The notes under the pieces are model-generated. The model did no database searches, was not told the DNA's origin, and saw only the letters and a program-made list of their open reading frames with translations. 64,000 bases of DNA, taken from positions 645,749-709,748 of the forward strand of contig NZ_FOSE01000001.1 in assembly GCF_900114185.1 (NCBI RefSeq), read 5' to 3'. Below are positions 38,480-47,024 of this stretch, piece after piece. Made by a program: the position numbers and the translations under genes. The stretch is from Cellulomonas sp. KH9. GTDB lineage: Bacteria; Actinomycetota; Actinomycetes; Actinomycetales; Cellulomonadaceae. Every line of letters begins with the position of its first letter. Position 1 is the stretch's first letter.

Positions 38480-40018
38480 TCAGGCGGCGGTGGCCGAACC
38501 CGACAGGGCGGTCCAGGACTCGGGGGCGAGGCGGACGGTCGTCGTGCCGGAGGTCTTCGCCGTGACGGGGGCACCGTCGAGCGTGACCACGTGCTCGGCC
38601 TCGACCCGGGCCGCGTGCTCCGGCCCGTGCACCGCGGGCTCGTGGTCCGCCGTGACCTGGACGCCGCCGCCCAGGGTGAGCGCGACGCCGGGGTGCCGCA
38701 GCTCGACCTCGACGGGCTCCGCCGTGCGGTTGACGAGGAACACGCCCAGGTCGCCGGACCCGGCGTCGCCGGCCCAGGTGACGGCGGCCGTCACGGACGG
38801 GACGTCGCCGTGGCGCTCGGTCGAGATGGTCGGAGCCGAGACCCGCACGTCGAGGACCTCGCCCTGCGCGAGTCGCGACGTGGCCGCGAACGGGTGGAAC
38901 GTCGGCTGCTTCCAGGCCTCGCCGCCCGGCTCGGTCATGATCGGGGCGATGACGTTGACGAGCTGCGCGAGGCACGCGACGGGCACGCGGTCGGCGTGGT
39001 TGAGCAGCGTGACCAGCAGGTCGCCGACCACGACGGCGTCGAGGCCCGAGTAGACGTCCTCGATGATGCGCGCGGGCTGGTGCTGCAGCGGCAGGTTCTT
39101 CTCGCCCGGGAACCGCGACTCGAGGTACCAGACGTTCCACTCGTCGAACGAGATGGTGATGCGCTTGTCCGAGCGCTTGCGCGCGCCGACGGCGTCGGCC
39201 GACGCGACGACGCGGCGGATGAAGCGGTCCATGCCGGTCGCGGAGCCGAGGAACGAGGCGCGGTCGCCGTCCAGCTCCTCGTAGTACGCGTGCATGGAGA
39301 TGTGGTCGACCAGGTCGTACGTGTACGACAGGACCGTCTGCTCCCACTCGCCGAACGTCTCCATCTGCATGGACGACGACCCGCACACCACGAGCTCGAT
39401 CGACGGGTCGACGAGCTTCATCGCCTTGCCGGCCTCGGCGGCGAGCTTGCCGTACTCGTGGGCGTCCTTGTGGCCGATCTGCCACGGGCCGTCCATCTCG
39501 TTGCCGAGGCACCACAGCCTCACGCCGTAGGGCTCCTCGCGGCCGTTGGCGATGCGCAGGTCGGCCCAGCGCGAGCCGGCGACGCCGTTGCAGTACTCGA
39601 CCAGGGCGGCCGCTGCCGCCACGCCGCGCGTGCCGAGGTTGACCGCCATCATCGGCTCGATGCCCTCGCGCTCGGCCCACTGCAGGAACTCGTCGGTGCC
39701 GACGAGGTTGGGCTCGACGGTCCGCCACGCCAGGTCGATGAAGGGCTTGCGGTCCTCGACCGGGCCGACGCCGTCCTCCCAGACGTAGTTGGAGACGAAG
39801 TTGCCGCCGGGGTAGCGCACCATGGTGACGCCGAGCTCGCGGGTGAGGTCCGCGACGTCGCGGCGGAAGCCGTGCTCGTCGGCCGTGGCGTGCCCCGGCT
39901 CGTAGATGCCGGTGTAGACGGCGCGTCCCATGTGCTCGACGAACGAGCCGAACAGGCGACGGTCGATGGCGCCGGTGCGGAAGTCGGGGTGCAGCAGGAC
40001 GGTGGCGTGCGGGGTCAT
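38480..40018 (-). CDS. Alpha-L-arabinofuranosidase, GH51
   Basis: 512 residues, cytoplasmic (no signal peptide). Retaining enzyme that releases arabinofuranose from imported arabino- or arabinoxylo-oligosaccharides. Family landmarks: DRRLFGSFVEHMGRAVYTGI near the N-terminus, RYPGGNFVSNYVWEDGVGP, acid/base Glu174 in WCLGNEMDGPWQ, and nucleophile Glu293 in SFDEWNVWY, followed by a C-terminal beta-sandwich. The ATG at 40018 is chosen as the usual GH51 start; an upstream in-frame start at 40114 would run through the promoter and operator. Expression should respond to a LacI-type repressor at 40038-40053. Confidence 0.95.
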   Translation of the reverse strand: MTPHATVLLHPDFRTGAIDRRLFGSFVEHMGRAVYTGIYEPGHATADEHGFRRDVADLTRELGVTMVRYPGGNFVSNYVWEDGVGPVEDRKPFIDLAWRTVEPNLVGTDEFLQWAEREGIEPMMAVNLGTRGVAAAAALVEYCNGVAGSRWADLRIANGREEPYGVRLWCLGNEMDGPWQIGHKDAHEYGKLAAEAGKAMKLVDPSIELVVCGSSSMQMETFGEWEQTVLSYTYDLVDHISMHAYYEELDGDRASFLGSATGMDRFIRRVVASADAVGARKRSDKRITISFDEWNVWYLESRFPGEKNLPLQHQPARIIEDVYSGLDAVVVGDLLVTLLNHADRVPVACLAQLVNVIAPIMTEPGGEAWKQPTFHPFAATSRLAQGEVLDVRVSAPTISTERHGDVPSVTAAVTWAGDAGSGDLGVFLVNRTAEPVEVELRHPGVALTLGGGVQVTADHEPAVHGPEHAARVEAEHVVTLDGAPVTAKTSGTTTVRLAPESWTALSGSATAA

Positions 40019-40037
40019 CGCGGAGCTCCGATTCGAA

Positions 40038-40066
40038 TTCACAACGTTGTAAACGTGCCCAGCATA
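40038..40066 (-). promoter_or_regulatory. GH51 promoter with LacI-type operator
   Basis: TTCACAACGTTGTAAA (40038-40053) has a perfect ten-base core, ACAACGTTGT, with a CG centre. It lies directly downstream of a reverse-strand -10 TATGCT (40066-40061), where repressor would block initiation. Sequence differs from the operators at 19139, 26285 and 53542, implying another regulator or half-site preference. Confidence 0.6.
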
Positions 40067-40101
40067 GCGTCGCCCCGGGGTGCTCCACGCAACGCCTGGG
40101 C

Positions 40102-40133
40102 TACTGTGACCCACGCGACGGAACGCGCTTTCC
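40102..40133 (+). promoter_or_regulatory. Promoter and candidate operator of the dehydrogenase-cupin pair
   Basis: TACTGT (40102-40107) is a -10-like box. GGAACGCGCTTTCC (40120-40133) is a palindrome with one mismatched pair and a GCGC centre, placed just after the expected transcription start. The gene starts 67 bases further on. Confidence 0.4.
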
Positions 40134-40200
40134 CACGGGTGCGGCGCGCACCCCGGAACGCACGCCCACGCCCCATCGTCGACGCCGCCGGAGGACCCCC

Positions 40201-41748
40201 GTGACCGAGCCGACCGACCCCCGCACGCTCGACCAGAACCCCACCGCCCCGCGCCCGCCGTCCGCCCGCCGCACCCAGGGCGACCCGTCCGTCGTGCCGA
40301 CCTTCGCGCCCCCGCCGCCCGGACGCCGCCGCCGCCGTCACGCCGTGGTCGGCACCGGCCACCGCGCCGGCATGTACGTCGGTGCGCTCACCGGTGACCA
40401 CGCGGACGTCGCCGAGCTCGTCGCGTGGTGCGACACCAACCCCGCCCGCATGGCGTACCACGACGCGCAGGCGGGTGCGGCGCTGGGCCTCGGCGGCCCG
40501 GCCGGCCTGCCGCAGCACGGCCCCGACGACCTCGAGCGCATGATCGTCGAGGACCGGGTCGACGTCGTCGTCGTCACGACGCCCGACGCCACGCACGCCG
40601 ACCTCGTCGCGCGGGCGCTCGACGCGGGTGCGGACGTCGTGGTCGAGAAGCCCCTGACGACCACGGTGGAGGGCTGCCGCACCATCACGCGCGCCGTCGC
40701 CCGCACGGGCCGCGACGTCGTCATGACCTTCAACTACCGCTACGCGCCGCGGAACTCCGCGCTGCGCGAGGTGATCGCGTCGGGGGAGATCGGGCGCGTG
40801 ACGTCCGTGCACTTCGAGTGGGCGCTGGACACCGTGCACGGTGCCGACTACTTCCGCCGCTGGCACCGGGACAAGCGGATGTCCGGCGGGCTGCTCGTGC
40901 ACAAGTCGAGCCACCACGTCGACCTCGTCAACTGGTGGCTGCAGGACGTCCCGGCCCGCGTGTTCGCGTCGGGCGGGCTGCGGTTCTACGGGGACGCCAA
41001 CGCGGCCGAGCGGGGCATGGGGCCGCGCCCGGAGCGCGGCACCGGTGCACAGGGCGACCCCTGGTCGCTCGACCTGACCCGCGACCCGCGGCTGCGCGCG
41101 CTGTACCTGGACGCCGAGCAGCACGACGGGTACCGCCGCGACCAGGACGTCTTCGCCCCCGGGATCACCATCGAGGACAACATGGCCGTGCTCGTCGACT
41201 ACGCCGGCGGCGCGACACTGACCTACTCGCTCACCGCGCACAGCCCCTGGGAGGGCTACCGGGTCACCGTGAACGGCACCCGGGGGCGGGCCGAGCTGGA
41301 GGTGGTCGAGCGGGGCGCGGTGGTGCTCGACGACGACGGGCACGCCGTCCTCGACCCCTCGGCCACGCCCGAGGCCGTGGCGGCGGCCGACGGGCGGCCG
41401 GCGGGGGAGCGGCTGCTGGTCCAGCAGCACTGGGGTGCGGCGCGCGAGTGGCCGATCCCGGCGGGCGTCGGCGGGCACGGTGGCGGCGACGCGATCCTGC
41501 TGATGGACGTCTTCCGGCGGGACCTGCGCGAGGGGCCCGACCCGCTCGGGCGCGCCGCGGGCTACCGCGACGGGCTGCGGGCGGTGGCGGTCGGCATCGC
41601 CGCCAACCGGTCCATGGCCACCGGGCTGCCGGTGCGCATCGAGGACCTGGGGCTGGCCGACGACGTCGCCCTGACGCCGACCCGGCGGGGTGACGTGCGC
41701 TCCGCGGGTAGGTCGGTGGCCGCCCGGGGAGGCATGCTGGACACGTGA
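40201..41748 (+). CDS. Gfo/Idh/MocA-family oxidoreductase
   Basis: 515 residues, longer than usual. A Pro/Arg-rich N-terminal extension of about 45 residues precedes the Rossmann motif (AVVGTGHRAGMYVGAL). VVVEKPLTTTVEG carries the EKP motif and SHHVDLVNWW the His-containing active-site helix. The GTG at 40201 has GGAGGA seven bases upstream, supporting the long form. It overlaps the cupin gene by four bases. It is divergent from the GH51 gene, so it may convert a sugar released by the arabinofuranosidase or by a related pathway; no substrate can be read from the sequence. Confidence 0.85.
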   Translation: MTEPTDPRTLDQNPTAPRPPSARRTQGDPSVVPTFAPPPPGRRRRRHAVVGTGHRAGMYVGALTGDHADVAELVAWCDTNPARMAYHDAQAGAALGLGGPAGLPQHGPDDLERMIVEDRVDVVVVTTPDATHADLVARALDAGADVVVEKPLTTTVEGCRTITRAVARTGRDVVMTFNYRYAPRNSALREVIASGEIGRVTSVHFEWALDTVHGADYFRRWHRDKRMSGGLLVHKSSHHVDLVNWWLQDVPARVFASGGLRFYGDANAAERGMGPRPERGTGAQGDPWSLDLTRDPRLRALYLDAEQHDGYRRDQDVFAPGITIEDNMAVLVDYAGGATLTYSLTAHSPWEGYRVTVNGTRGRAELEVVERGAVVLDDDGHAVLDPSATPEAVAAADGRPAGERLLVQQHWGAAREWPIPAGVGGHGGGDAILLMDVFRRDLREGPDPLGRAAGYRDGLRAVAVGIAANRSMATGLPVRIEDLGLADDVALTPTRRGDVRSAGRSVAARGGMLDT

Positions 41749-42485
41749 CCAGTCTTCCCGGTGGGGTGTCCGTCAGCCGGCTGCGCGTCTACGACTGGCC
41801 GGCGCCGGACGGCGTCGGCCGCGCCGGGAGCGGTACACCGCACCTGCACGTGGCCTCCGCGGAGGCGTACGTGGTGCTGTCCGGCACCGGCGCGCTGCAC
41901 ACGCTCGGCCCGGAGGGGTTCGTCGAGCACCCGCTGCGGCCGGGCGTGGTCGTCACCGTCCAGCCCGGCGTCGTGCACCGGGCCGTCAACGACGGCGACC
42001 TCGAGGTGCTGGTCGTCATGTCGAACGCCGGGCTGCCCGAGGCGGGCGACGCCGTCATGACGTTCCCGCCGCCGGCCCTCGCCGACGCGGCGACGTACCG
42101 GGACGCCGCCGCGCTGCCGGTCGGCGGTGCGCACGCCCAGGTCACCGACGAGCACGTGGCCCACGCGGTCCGGGCCCGGCGCGACCTCGCGCTGCAGGGG
42201 TACGGACAGCTGCTCCAGGCGGCGGCGCGGCACGGTGCCGCCGCCGCGCTGCGGCCCTTCCACGAGGCGGCGGTGCGCCTGGTGCGTCCCTCGGTGCCCC
42301 GCTGGCAGGACCTGTGGGGCCGCACGGCGTTCGCCGAGACCGACGCGACCGCCGCGGTCCTCGAGGGCCTCATGCGCGGGTCCGCGCCGCACCTGGCCCA
42401 CGGCCGCGCCGAGCGGGTCGAGTCCGACCCCGCCCCGCGCCGGTACGGCATGTGCGGCCGCCTGGAGACCTGGGACCTGGGCTGA
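41745..42485 (+). CDS. Cupin-domain protein
   Basis: 246 residues. Residues about 25-105 form a cupin barrel (PHLHVASAEAYVVLSGTG then PLRPGVVVTVQPGVVHRAVN), with the metal-type His and Glu positions present (HLH...E, H). The C-terminal 130 residues, rich in Ala and Arg, have no domain I recognise. GTGA overlap with the dehydrogenase gene means co-translation, so it probably acts on the same sugar or sugar acid (isomerase, dioxygenase or binding role). Similar cupins accompany Gfo/Idh/MocA genes in sugar catabolic loci. Confidence 0.7.
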   Translation: MTSLPGGVSVSRLRVYDWPAPDGVGRAGSGTPHLHVASAEAYVVLSGTGALHTLGPEGFVEHPLRPGVVVTVQPGVVHRAVNDGDLEVLVVMSNAGLPEAGDAVMTFPPPALADAATYRDAAALPVGGAHAQVTDEHVAHAVRARRDLALQGYGQLLQAAARHGAAAALRPFHEAAVRLVRPSVPRWQDLWGRTAFAETDATAAVLEGLMRGSAPHLAHGRAERVESDPAPRRYGMCGRLETWDLG

Positions 42486-42518
42486 CGGGGCTGGGCTGAC
42501 GGGCTGGACTCCGGTCGA

Positions 42519-42534
42519 GGCCCCGGTCGGGGCC
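42519..42534. terminator. Short hairpin between convergent genes
   Basis: GGCCCC (42519-42524) pairs with GGGGCC (42529-42534) around GGTC, between the ends of the cupin gene and the PrsW gene. Small, but the only clear stem in the gap. Confidence 0.4.
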
Positions 42535-42539
42535 CCGGG

Positions 42540-43709
42540 TCAGCGGGGTGCCGCCGCCGCGAGGACCCGGTGCCGGTCCGCGGTCACCGCCACGAGCAGG
42601 TCCCGCTCGGACTCGGCGTGGGTCCGCAGGTCCGCCCGGCCGGTCGCCGCCTGCTGACGACGGAAGGCCAGCGTGGTCGCGTCGCGCTGGAACTGGCGCA
42701 TCGCCTCGCCGGCAGCCGGGCCGCCCGCCCGCGTCGCCCAGCCCACGGCCGTGCGCCGCCGCTGCAGGGACGCCAGCATCTCGACCTCGTGCGGGGCGAA
42801 CCACCCGGCGGCGGCGTACTCGGCGAGCCGGTGCCGGATCACCACGGACTCCTGGCGCCGCAGCCAGAACGTCAGGCCCACGACCCCGGCGAACAGCGGC
42901 ACCTGGACCACGGCGAAGACGAGGAGGTACGCGCTGCCGGCGACCAGCCCCGTCGCGTTCCACAGCGCGTGCCCGACGGTCGCGCCCAGCAGCCCCAGGG
43001 GGAACAGCCACCACGCGGCGTGCCGGCTGCGGGAGCGGGCGGCCAGGCCGAGGGCGGCGCCCGTGCAGGCCGTGAACAGCAGGTGCGCGAACGGCGTGGC
43101 CAGGCCGCGCAGCACGAACGTCTCGGCCAGGGCGTCCCCCGCGCGGCCGAAGTACAGGATGTTCTCGATGAACGCGAAGCCCGCCGCGACGACGCCCGCG
43201 TAGACGAGGCCGTCGACCACGCCGTCGAAGTAGCGGCGCCGGGCCAGGAACAGCACCAGCACCCCGGCGCCCTTGGCGAGCTCCTCGACGACGGGCGCCG
43301 AGACGACCGAGGACGCCACGAGCCCGGCGTCGAGGCTGCCGGTCGCCTGCGCGACGGTGTACAGCGTGAGGTCGTTGACGACGATCGACACGAGCACCGC
43401 GACGCCGGCGCCCCACAGCAGGCCGAACAGCAGCGCACCGCGCGGCTCCGGCTCCCAGCGGTCGAGCCAGCGGATGCCGAGCAGCACCACCGTCAGCGGC
43501 ACCACCGCGAGCACCGTGCCGACCACCCCGGCCCCGACGCCCACCTGGACGAGGACCAGCGCGAGCGCACCGACCGCCGCCACGGCGATCAACGCGACCG
43601 CCAGCATCGCGAGCACGTCCCGTGCCGTCGTCGTCCGCCGCGGCGGGACCCACCCTGCCGGGACGGCGCCGGGCGGGACCTCGGGCCGGATCGTCTCGGT
43701 GCTGCTCAC
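42540..43709 (-). CDS. PrsW-family intramembrane metalloprotease
   Basis: 389 residues with about eight membrane segments. The diagnostic motifs are present: VVEELAKG (EExxK, Glu142-Glu143), GFAFIENILYF, FAHLLFTACTG and VGHALWN. Family members cut membrane-bound anti-sigma factors or other membrane proteins; the substrate here is unknown. GTG at 43709 is chosen over GTG at 43715 because a reverse -10 TAGGGT (43721-43716) ends six bases before it, giving a leaderless mRNA that starts at this codon. The C-terminal 90 residues are a soluble charged tail. It is monocistronic. Confidence 0.85.
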   Translation of the reverse strand: MSSTETIRPEVPPGAVPAGWVPPRRTTTARDVLAMLAVALIAVAAVGALALVLVQVGVGAGVVGTVLAVVPLTVVLLGIRWLDRWEPEPRGALLFGLLWGAGVAVLVSIVVNDLTLYTVAQATGSLDAGLVASSVVSAPVVEELAKGAGVLVLFLARRRYFDGVVDGLVYAGVVAAGFAFIENILYFGRAGDALAETFVLRGLATPFAHLLFTACTGAALGLAARSRSRHAAWWLFPLGLLGATVGHALWNATGLVAGSAYLLVFAVVQVPLFAGVVGLTFWLRRQESVVIRHRLAEYAAAGWFAPHEVEMLASLQRRRTAVGWATRAGGPAAGEAMRQFQRDATTLAFRRQQAATGRADLRTHAESERDLLVAVTADRHRVLAAAAPR

Positions 43710-43822
43710 GCGCACACCCTAGGGGCCCGCAGGGACGCCTGTCCCCGGTGACGTCCGACCGGCGACCGTAGGGTGGCGGAGGTCCCGGCGCCCCCGGCCG
43801 GGCCGCCGAGGGAGAGGCAGGC

Positions 43823-44440
43823 ATGGACGAGCACGAGGTGCGCCGCAGGATGCGCTCGCAGGAGCTGTACGACGACGAGGGCCCGGGGCTGGAGGCGCTC
43901 GTCGCCGAGCGGCAGCGCGCCAAGGAGCTGACGTGGCGCTTCAACATGACGAACCCGACCGACGTCGCCGCGCGCCAGGCGATCCTGCGCGAGCTGTTCG
44001 GCCCGATGGGCGAGCGCGTGTGGATCGAGGCGCCGCTGCAGGTGTCCTACGGGTACAACGTGTCCTTCGGTGACGACGTGTTCGTCAACGTCGGCTTCAC
44101 GCTCGTCGACGACATCGAGGTGACGATCGGCTCGCGCGTGATGATCGCGCCCAACGTCACGATCAGCGTCACCGGGCACCCCGTGCACCCCGAGCTGCGC
44201 TCCGGCATGGCGCAGTTCTCCGCGCCCGTGACCATCGAGGACGACGTCTGGCTGGGCGCCCACGTCGTGATCCTGCCGGGTGTGACCGTCGGTGCCGGGT
44301 CGATCGTCGGCGCGGGCAGCGTCGTGACGAAGGACGTGCCGCCCGGGGTCGTCGTCGGCGGGGTCCCGGCGCGCGTGCTGCGCCCCATCACCGACGCGGA
44401 CCGGGAGTTCGTGTACCGCCGGCCGGGCACCCTGACCTGA
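43823..44440 (+). CDS. Sugar O-acetyltransferase, MAT/LacA-like left-handed beta-helix
   Basis: 205 residues, the usual size. Acetyl-CoA-dependent acetylation of a sugar hydroxyl. N-terminal maltose-acetyltransferase helix (LYDDEGPGLEALVAERQRAK), then hexapeptide repeats (VWLGAHVVILPGVTVGAGSI and onward). The catalytic His sits in TGHPVHPELR. GGGAGAGG precedes the ATG and a TAGGGT -10 is at 43769-43774. Monocistronic, convergent with the BrkB-type gene. The sugar acceptor cannot be told from sequence. Confidence 0.9.
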   Translation: MDEHEVRRRMRSQELYDDEGPGLEALVAERQRAKELTWRFNMTNPTDVAARQAILRELFGPMGERVWIEAPLQVSYGYNVSFGDDVFVNVGFTLVDDIEVTIGSRVMIAPNVTISVTGHPVHPELRSGMAQFSAPVTIEDDVWLGAHVVILPGVTVGAGSIVGAGSVVTKDVPPGVVVGGVPARVLRPITDADREFVYRRPGTLT

Positions 44441-44492
44441 CGCCCGCACGCGGCTCGTCCGCGGCTGCGCCCCCGCCCGCGGCCGACGTCCG

Positions 44493-45845
44493 TCAGGCGC
44501 GGGCGCCGCGGGTCCGCGCACGCGCCCGGCCGGGGCGGCGCCCCGGCGGGCGCGCGTGCGACCCGTCCGCCGCACCCGCGCGCCCGCCCGGGTGCGCGGC
44601 GGGGCGGTGGTCCAGCTCCGCGTTCACGACACCGCCGGTGAGGACGACGATCGCGGAGATCCACAGCCACAGGACGGCCGCCAGGATCGTGCCGAGCACC
44701 TGCGCGGCCACCTGGACGGTGCCCTCGCCGTCGACCTGCGGCGCCGTGGGTCCCACCGTGCGCAGCGACCAGGCGAACACCGCCGCGACGACCAGCACGC
44801 CGAGCGACCCGACGACCGCGCCGGGCACCGCCCGGCGCCACGTCGTCCCCGGCTCGTGCTGCGGGCCGTAGCGGTACAGCAGGGTGAGGTACGCCCCCGC
44901 GACACCCACGGCCACGGGCCAGCGGACCGGTGCCCACACGGTGCCGAACCTGTCGCCCAGGCCCAGCCGGTCGGCGATCTGCTCGCCACCGCCCAGCAGC
45001 GGGCCCACGACCACCAGCACGAGCACCACCAGGAGCGTCACCACGGCGCCGAGCGCCAGCGCGACCCCCAGCACGCCCTGCGCCACGATCCCGCGGCGCT
45101 CCGGCACGGTGTACGCGTCGTCGAGCGCCCGGATCGCGGCCCGGAACATCCGGCTCGCCAGGAGGAGCGTGAGCAGCAGGGAGCCCACGGCGACCCCCGT
45201 CCGCTCCTCGCGCAGCAGCCCCTGCACCAGCGGGACCAGGGCGTCCTGCGCGACGTCGTCCGCCAGGACGCCCGACACGGCGTCGACCACGCCGTCCTCG
45301 ACCCGGGTGACCTGCTCGGGGCTGGTGAACCGCTCGAGGTAGCCCAGGCTCGCGCCCAGCGCCGAGGTCAGCGGCACCACCGACAGCAGGGCGTAGTACG
45401 TCATCTCGGCCGCGAGGCCCGTGACCCGGACGTCGACCACGCGGCGCACGCACCGCACGACGAACGGCAGGAGGTCGAGGCCGCGCACGCGCACCGGGTG
45501 CCGTCGCGCCCACGCGTCCGCACGGTCCAGCACCGTCGGCCGGTCGTGCTGCGGCACCCGGGCGCGCACGCGCGGGACGACGCGCGCCGCCGCGAGCACG
45601 GTGGCCGGGGCCACGACCGCGGTGCCCAGCAGGACCAGCCACGACGGGGCGCGCCCCGGGACCGCGGCCGCGGCGGCGCCCCACGCGGCGAGCGCGCCGG
45701 CCAGCGCCGTCAGCGTCGTCGTGGCGACCGCCAGGCGCGCGCTCGCCGGGTCCCGGCGCCGGCACCCGACCGCGCCGAGCACCGCCAGCACGGCGACGGC
45801 GACGAGCAGCACGGGCACTCCGGGGATCGAGGGGGTCGCGGGCAT
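44493..45845 (-). CDS. YihY/BrkB-family inner membrane protein with N-terminal extension
   Basis: 450 residues against about 300 for typical members. Residues about 140-420 carry the BrkB core (GLAAEMTYYALLSVVPLTSA, then SRMFRAAIRALDDAY) with six membrane segments. The first 110 residues add about three more hydrophobic segments. A basic Pro/Gly/Arg tail ends the protein. Function of the family is unsettled; it is not RNase BN. The ATG at 45845 has only a weak GGGGG upstream, so a later start is possible. Four 15-bp repeats lie upstream. Confidence 0.75.
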   Translation of the reverse strand: MPATPSIPGVPVLLVAVAVLAVLGAVGCRRRDPASARLAVATTTLTALAGALAAWGAAAAAVPGRAPSWLVLLGTAVVAPATVLAAARVVPRVRARVPQHDRPTVLDRADAWARRHPVRVRGLDLLPFVVRCVRRVVDVRVTGLAAEMTYYALLSVVPLTSALGASLGYLERFTSPEQVTRVEDGVVDAVSGVLADDVAQDALVPLVQGLLREERTGVAVGSLLLTLLLASRMFRAAIRALDDAYTVPERRGIVAQGVLGVALALGAVVTLLVVLVLVVVGPLLGGGEQIADRLGLGDRFGTVWAPVRWPVAVGVAGAYLTLLYRYGPQHEPGTTWRRAVPGAVVGSLGVLVVAAVFAWSLRTVGPTAPQVDGEGTVQVAAQVLGTILAAVLWLWISAIVVLTGGVVNAELDHRPAAHPGGRAGAADGSHARPPGRRPGRARARTRGARA

Positions 45846-45873
45846 CGTAGGTGGCCCCCGGCCGGAGGGCCGC

Positions 45874-45933
45874 GGCGCACCGCCGTGCGGCGCACCGCCG
45901 TGCGGCGCACCGCCGTGCGGCGCACCGCCGTGC
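45874..45933. repeat. Four perfect tandem copies of a self-complementary 15-mer
   Basis: GGCGCACCGCCGTGC is repeated exactly at 45874, 45889, 45904 and 45919. Each copy contains the inverted repeat CGCAC-CGCC-GTGCG. The array fills most of the gap between two divergent genes (starts at 45845 and 45955). It may bind a regulator in multiples or just be slippage DNA; perfect identity of all four copies points to recent expansion. Confidence 0.85.
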
Positions 45934-45954
45934 GGGGCGACGTAGCGTGACGGC

Positions 45955-47001
45955 ATGCGTGACGCCCCCGGCACGACCCCGCAGGTGACCGCCGTGCAGG
46001 GCCGCCCGCCCGGCACCCTCGCCCTCGTCGCGCGCGGCCTCGTGGGGCTCGCGCTGCTCGTCGCCCCGGCCTGGGTCGTCGCGACGGCCGGCGACGTCGT
46101 CGCGCACCAGCACCGGGCTCTGACCGTGCTGCTCGTGGTGGCTGCCCTGGCGGGTGCGGCCGTGCTCGCGCGCGTCGTCGTCCTCGCGCGGCGCCGGTCC
46201 GCGCGCGCCGCGGCCCGCGCTGCGGGGACCACCGGAGGAGCCGTCGGGCGGCGTGCGACCGCGGTCCGTGTGCCGGCCGCGACGGGCGTCACGGTCGGGT
46301 ACGCGCTGCTCGCCGTCCTCGCGGGCGCCGTCGTGTGGCTGCGGCCGTTCGCGGCGACGGACGACGCGCTCGCCGCGCTGCGCTCCGACGCCCGCGTCGA
46401 GGTGCAGGAGCAGCCCGGCTGGTACGCGTTCGTCCCGCAGGGACCGGCGTCGCCCACCGTCGGGCTCGTCTACTCCCCGGGCGCCCGGGTCGACGTGCGC
46501 GCGACCGCCGCGGTGCTGCGCCCGCTGGCCGAGGCGGGCTACCTGGTGGTCGCGCTCAAGGAGCCGCTGGGCGTGGCGCTCACGTCCCCCGCGCAGTCGG
46601 GGCACGCCATCGAGGCCTACCCGGAGATCGAGGCCTGGGCCGTCGGCGGGCACTCGCTCGGCGGCGTCGTGGCCTCGACGTACGCCGCCGCGAACGACGA
46701 GCTGGTGGCGGGGCTGCTGCTGCACGCGTCGTACCCGATGGGCGACATCAGCGACGCCGACCTGCGCGTGGCCTCGGTGTCCGGCTCGCGCGACGGCCTG
46801 ACGACCCCGGCGGACGTCGAGGCGTCGCTGGCGGACCTGCCCCGCGGGACGACGTCCACGGTGGTCGACGGTGCCGTGCACGCGTTCTTCGCGGACTACG
46901 GCCCGCAGCCCGGCGACGGTGAGCCGACCGTGACGCGCGCCCGGGCGCAGGAGGAGATCAGGACCGCGGACCTGGCGCTGCTCGGGAGCCTCGGGGGCTG
47001 A
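45955..47001 (+). CDS. Membrane-anchored alpha/beta hydrolase
   Basis: 348 residues. Three N-terminal hydrophobic segments (about residues 24-46, 56-77 and 108-128) anchor a hydrolase domain. The triad is visible: Ser234 in GGHSLGG, Asp280 in SGSRDGL and His309 in DGAVHAFF. The fold matches the Abhydrolase_5 group of esterase-like enzymes; the substrate is unknown. A TAGCGT -10 (45943-45948) lies seven bases before the ATG with no ribosome site, so the message is probably leaderless. Confidence 0.82.
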   Translation: MRDAPGTTPQVTAVQGRPPGTLALVARGLVGLALLVAPAWVVATAGDVVAHQHRALTVLLVVAALAGAAVLARVVVLARRRSARAAARAAGTTGGAVGRRATAVRVPAATGVTVGYALLAVLAGAVVWLRPFAATDDALAALRSDARVEVQEQPGWYAFVPQGPASPTVGLVYSPGARVDVRATAAVLRPLAEAGYLVVALKEPLGVALTSPAQSGHAIEAYPEIEAWAVGGHSLGGVVASTYAAANDELVAGLLLHASYPMGDISDADLRVASVSGSRDGLTTPADVEASLADLPRGTTSTVVDGAVHAFFADYGPQPGDGEPTVTRARAQEEIRTADLALLGSLGG

Positions 47002-47024
47002 GGTCGGCCACGGCGGGCCGGGGC

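Noticed and set aside
45874..45933. CRISPR-like repeat array
   Set aside because: 15-base units with no spacers.
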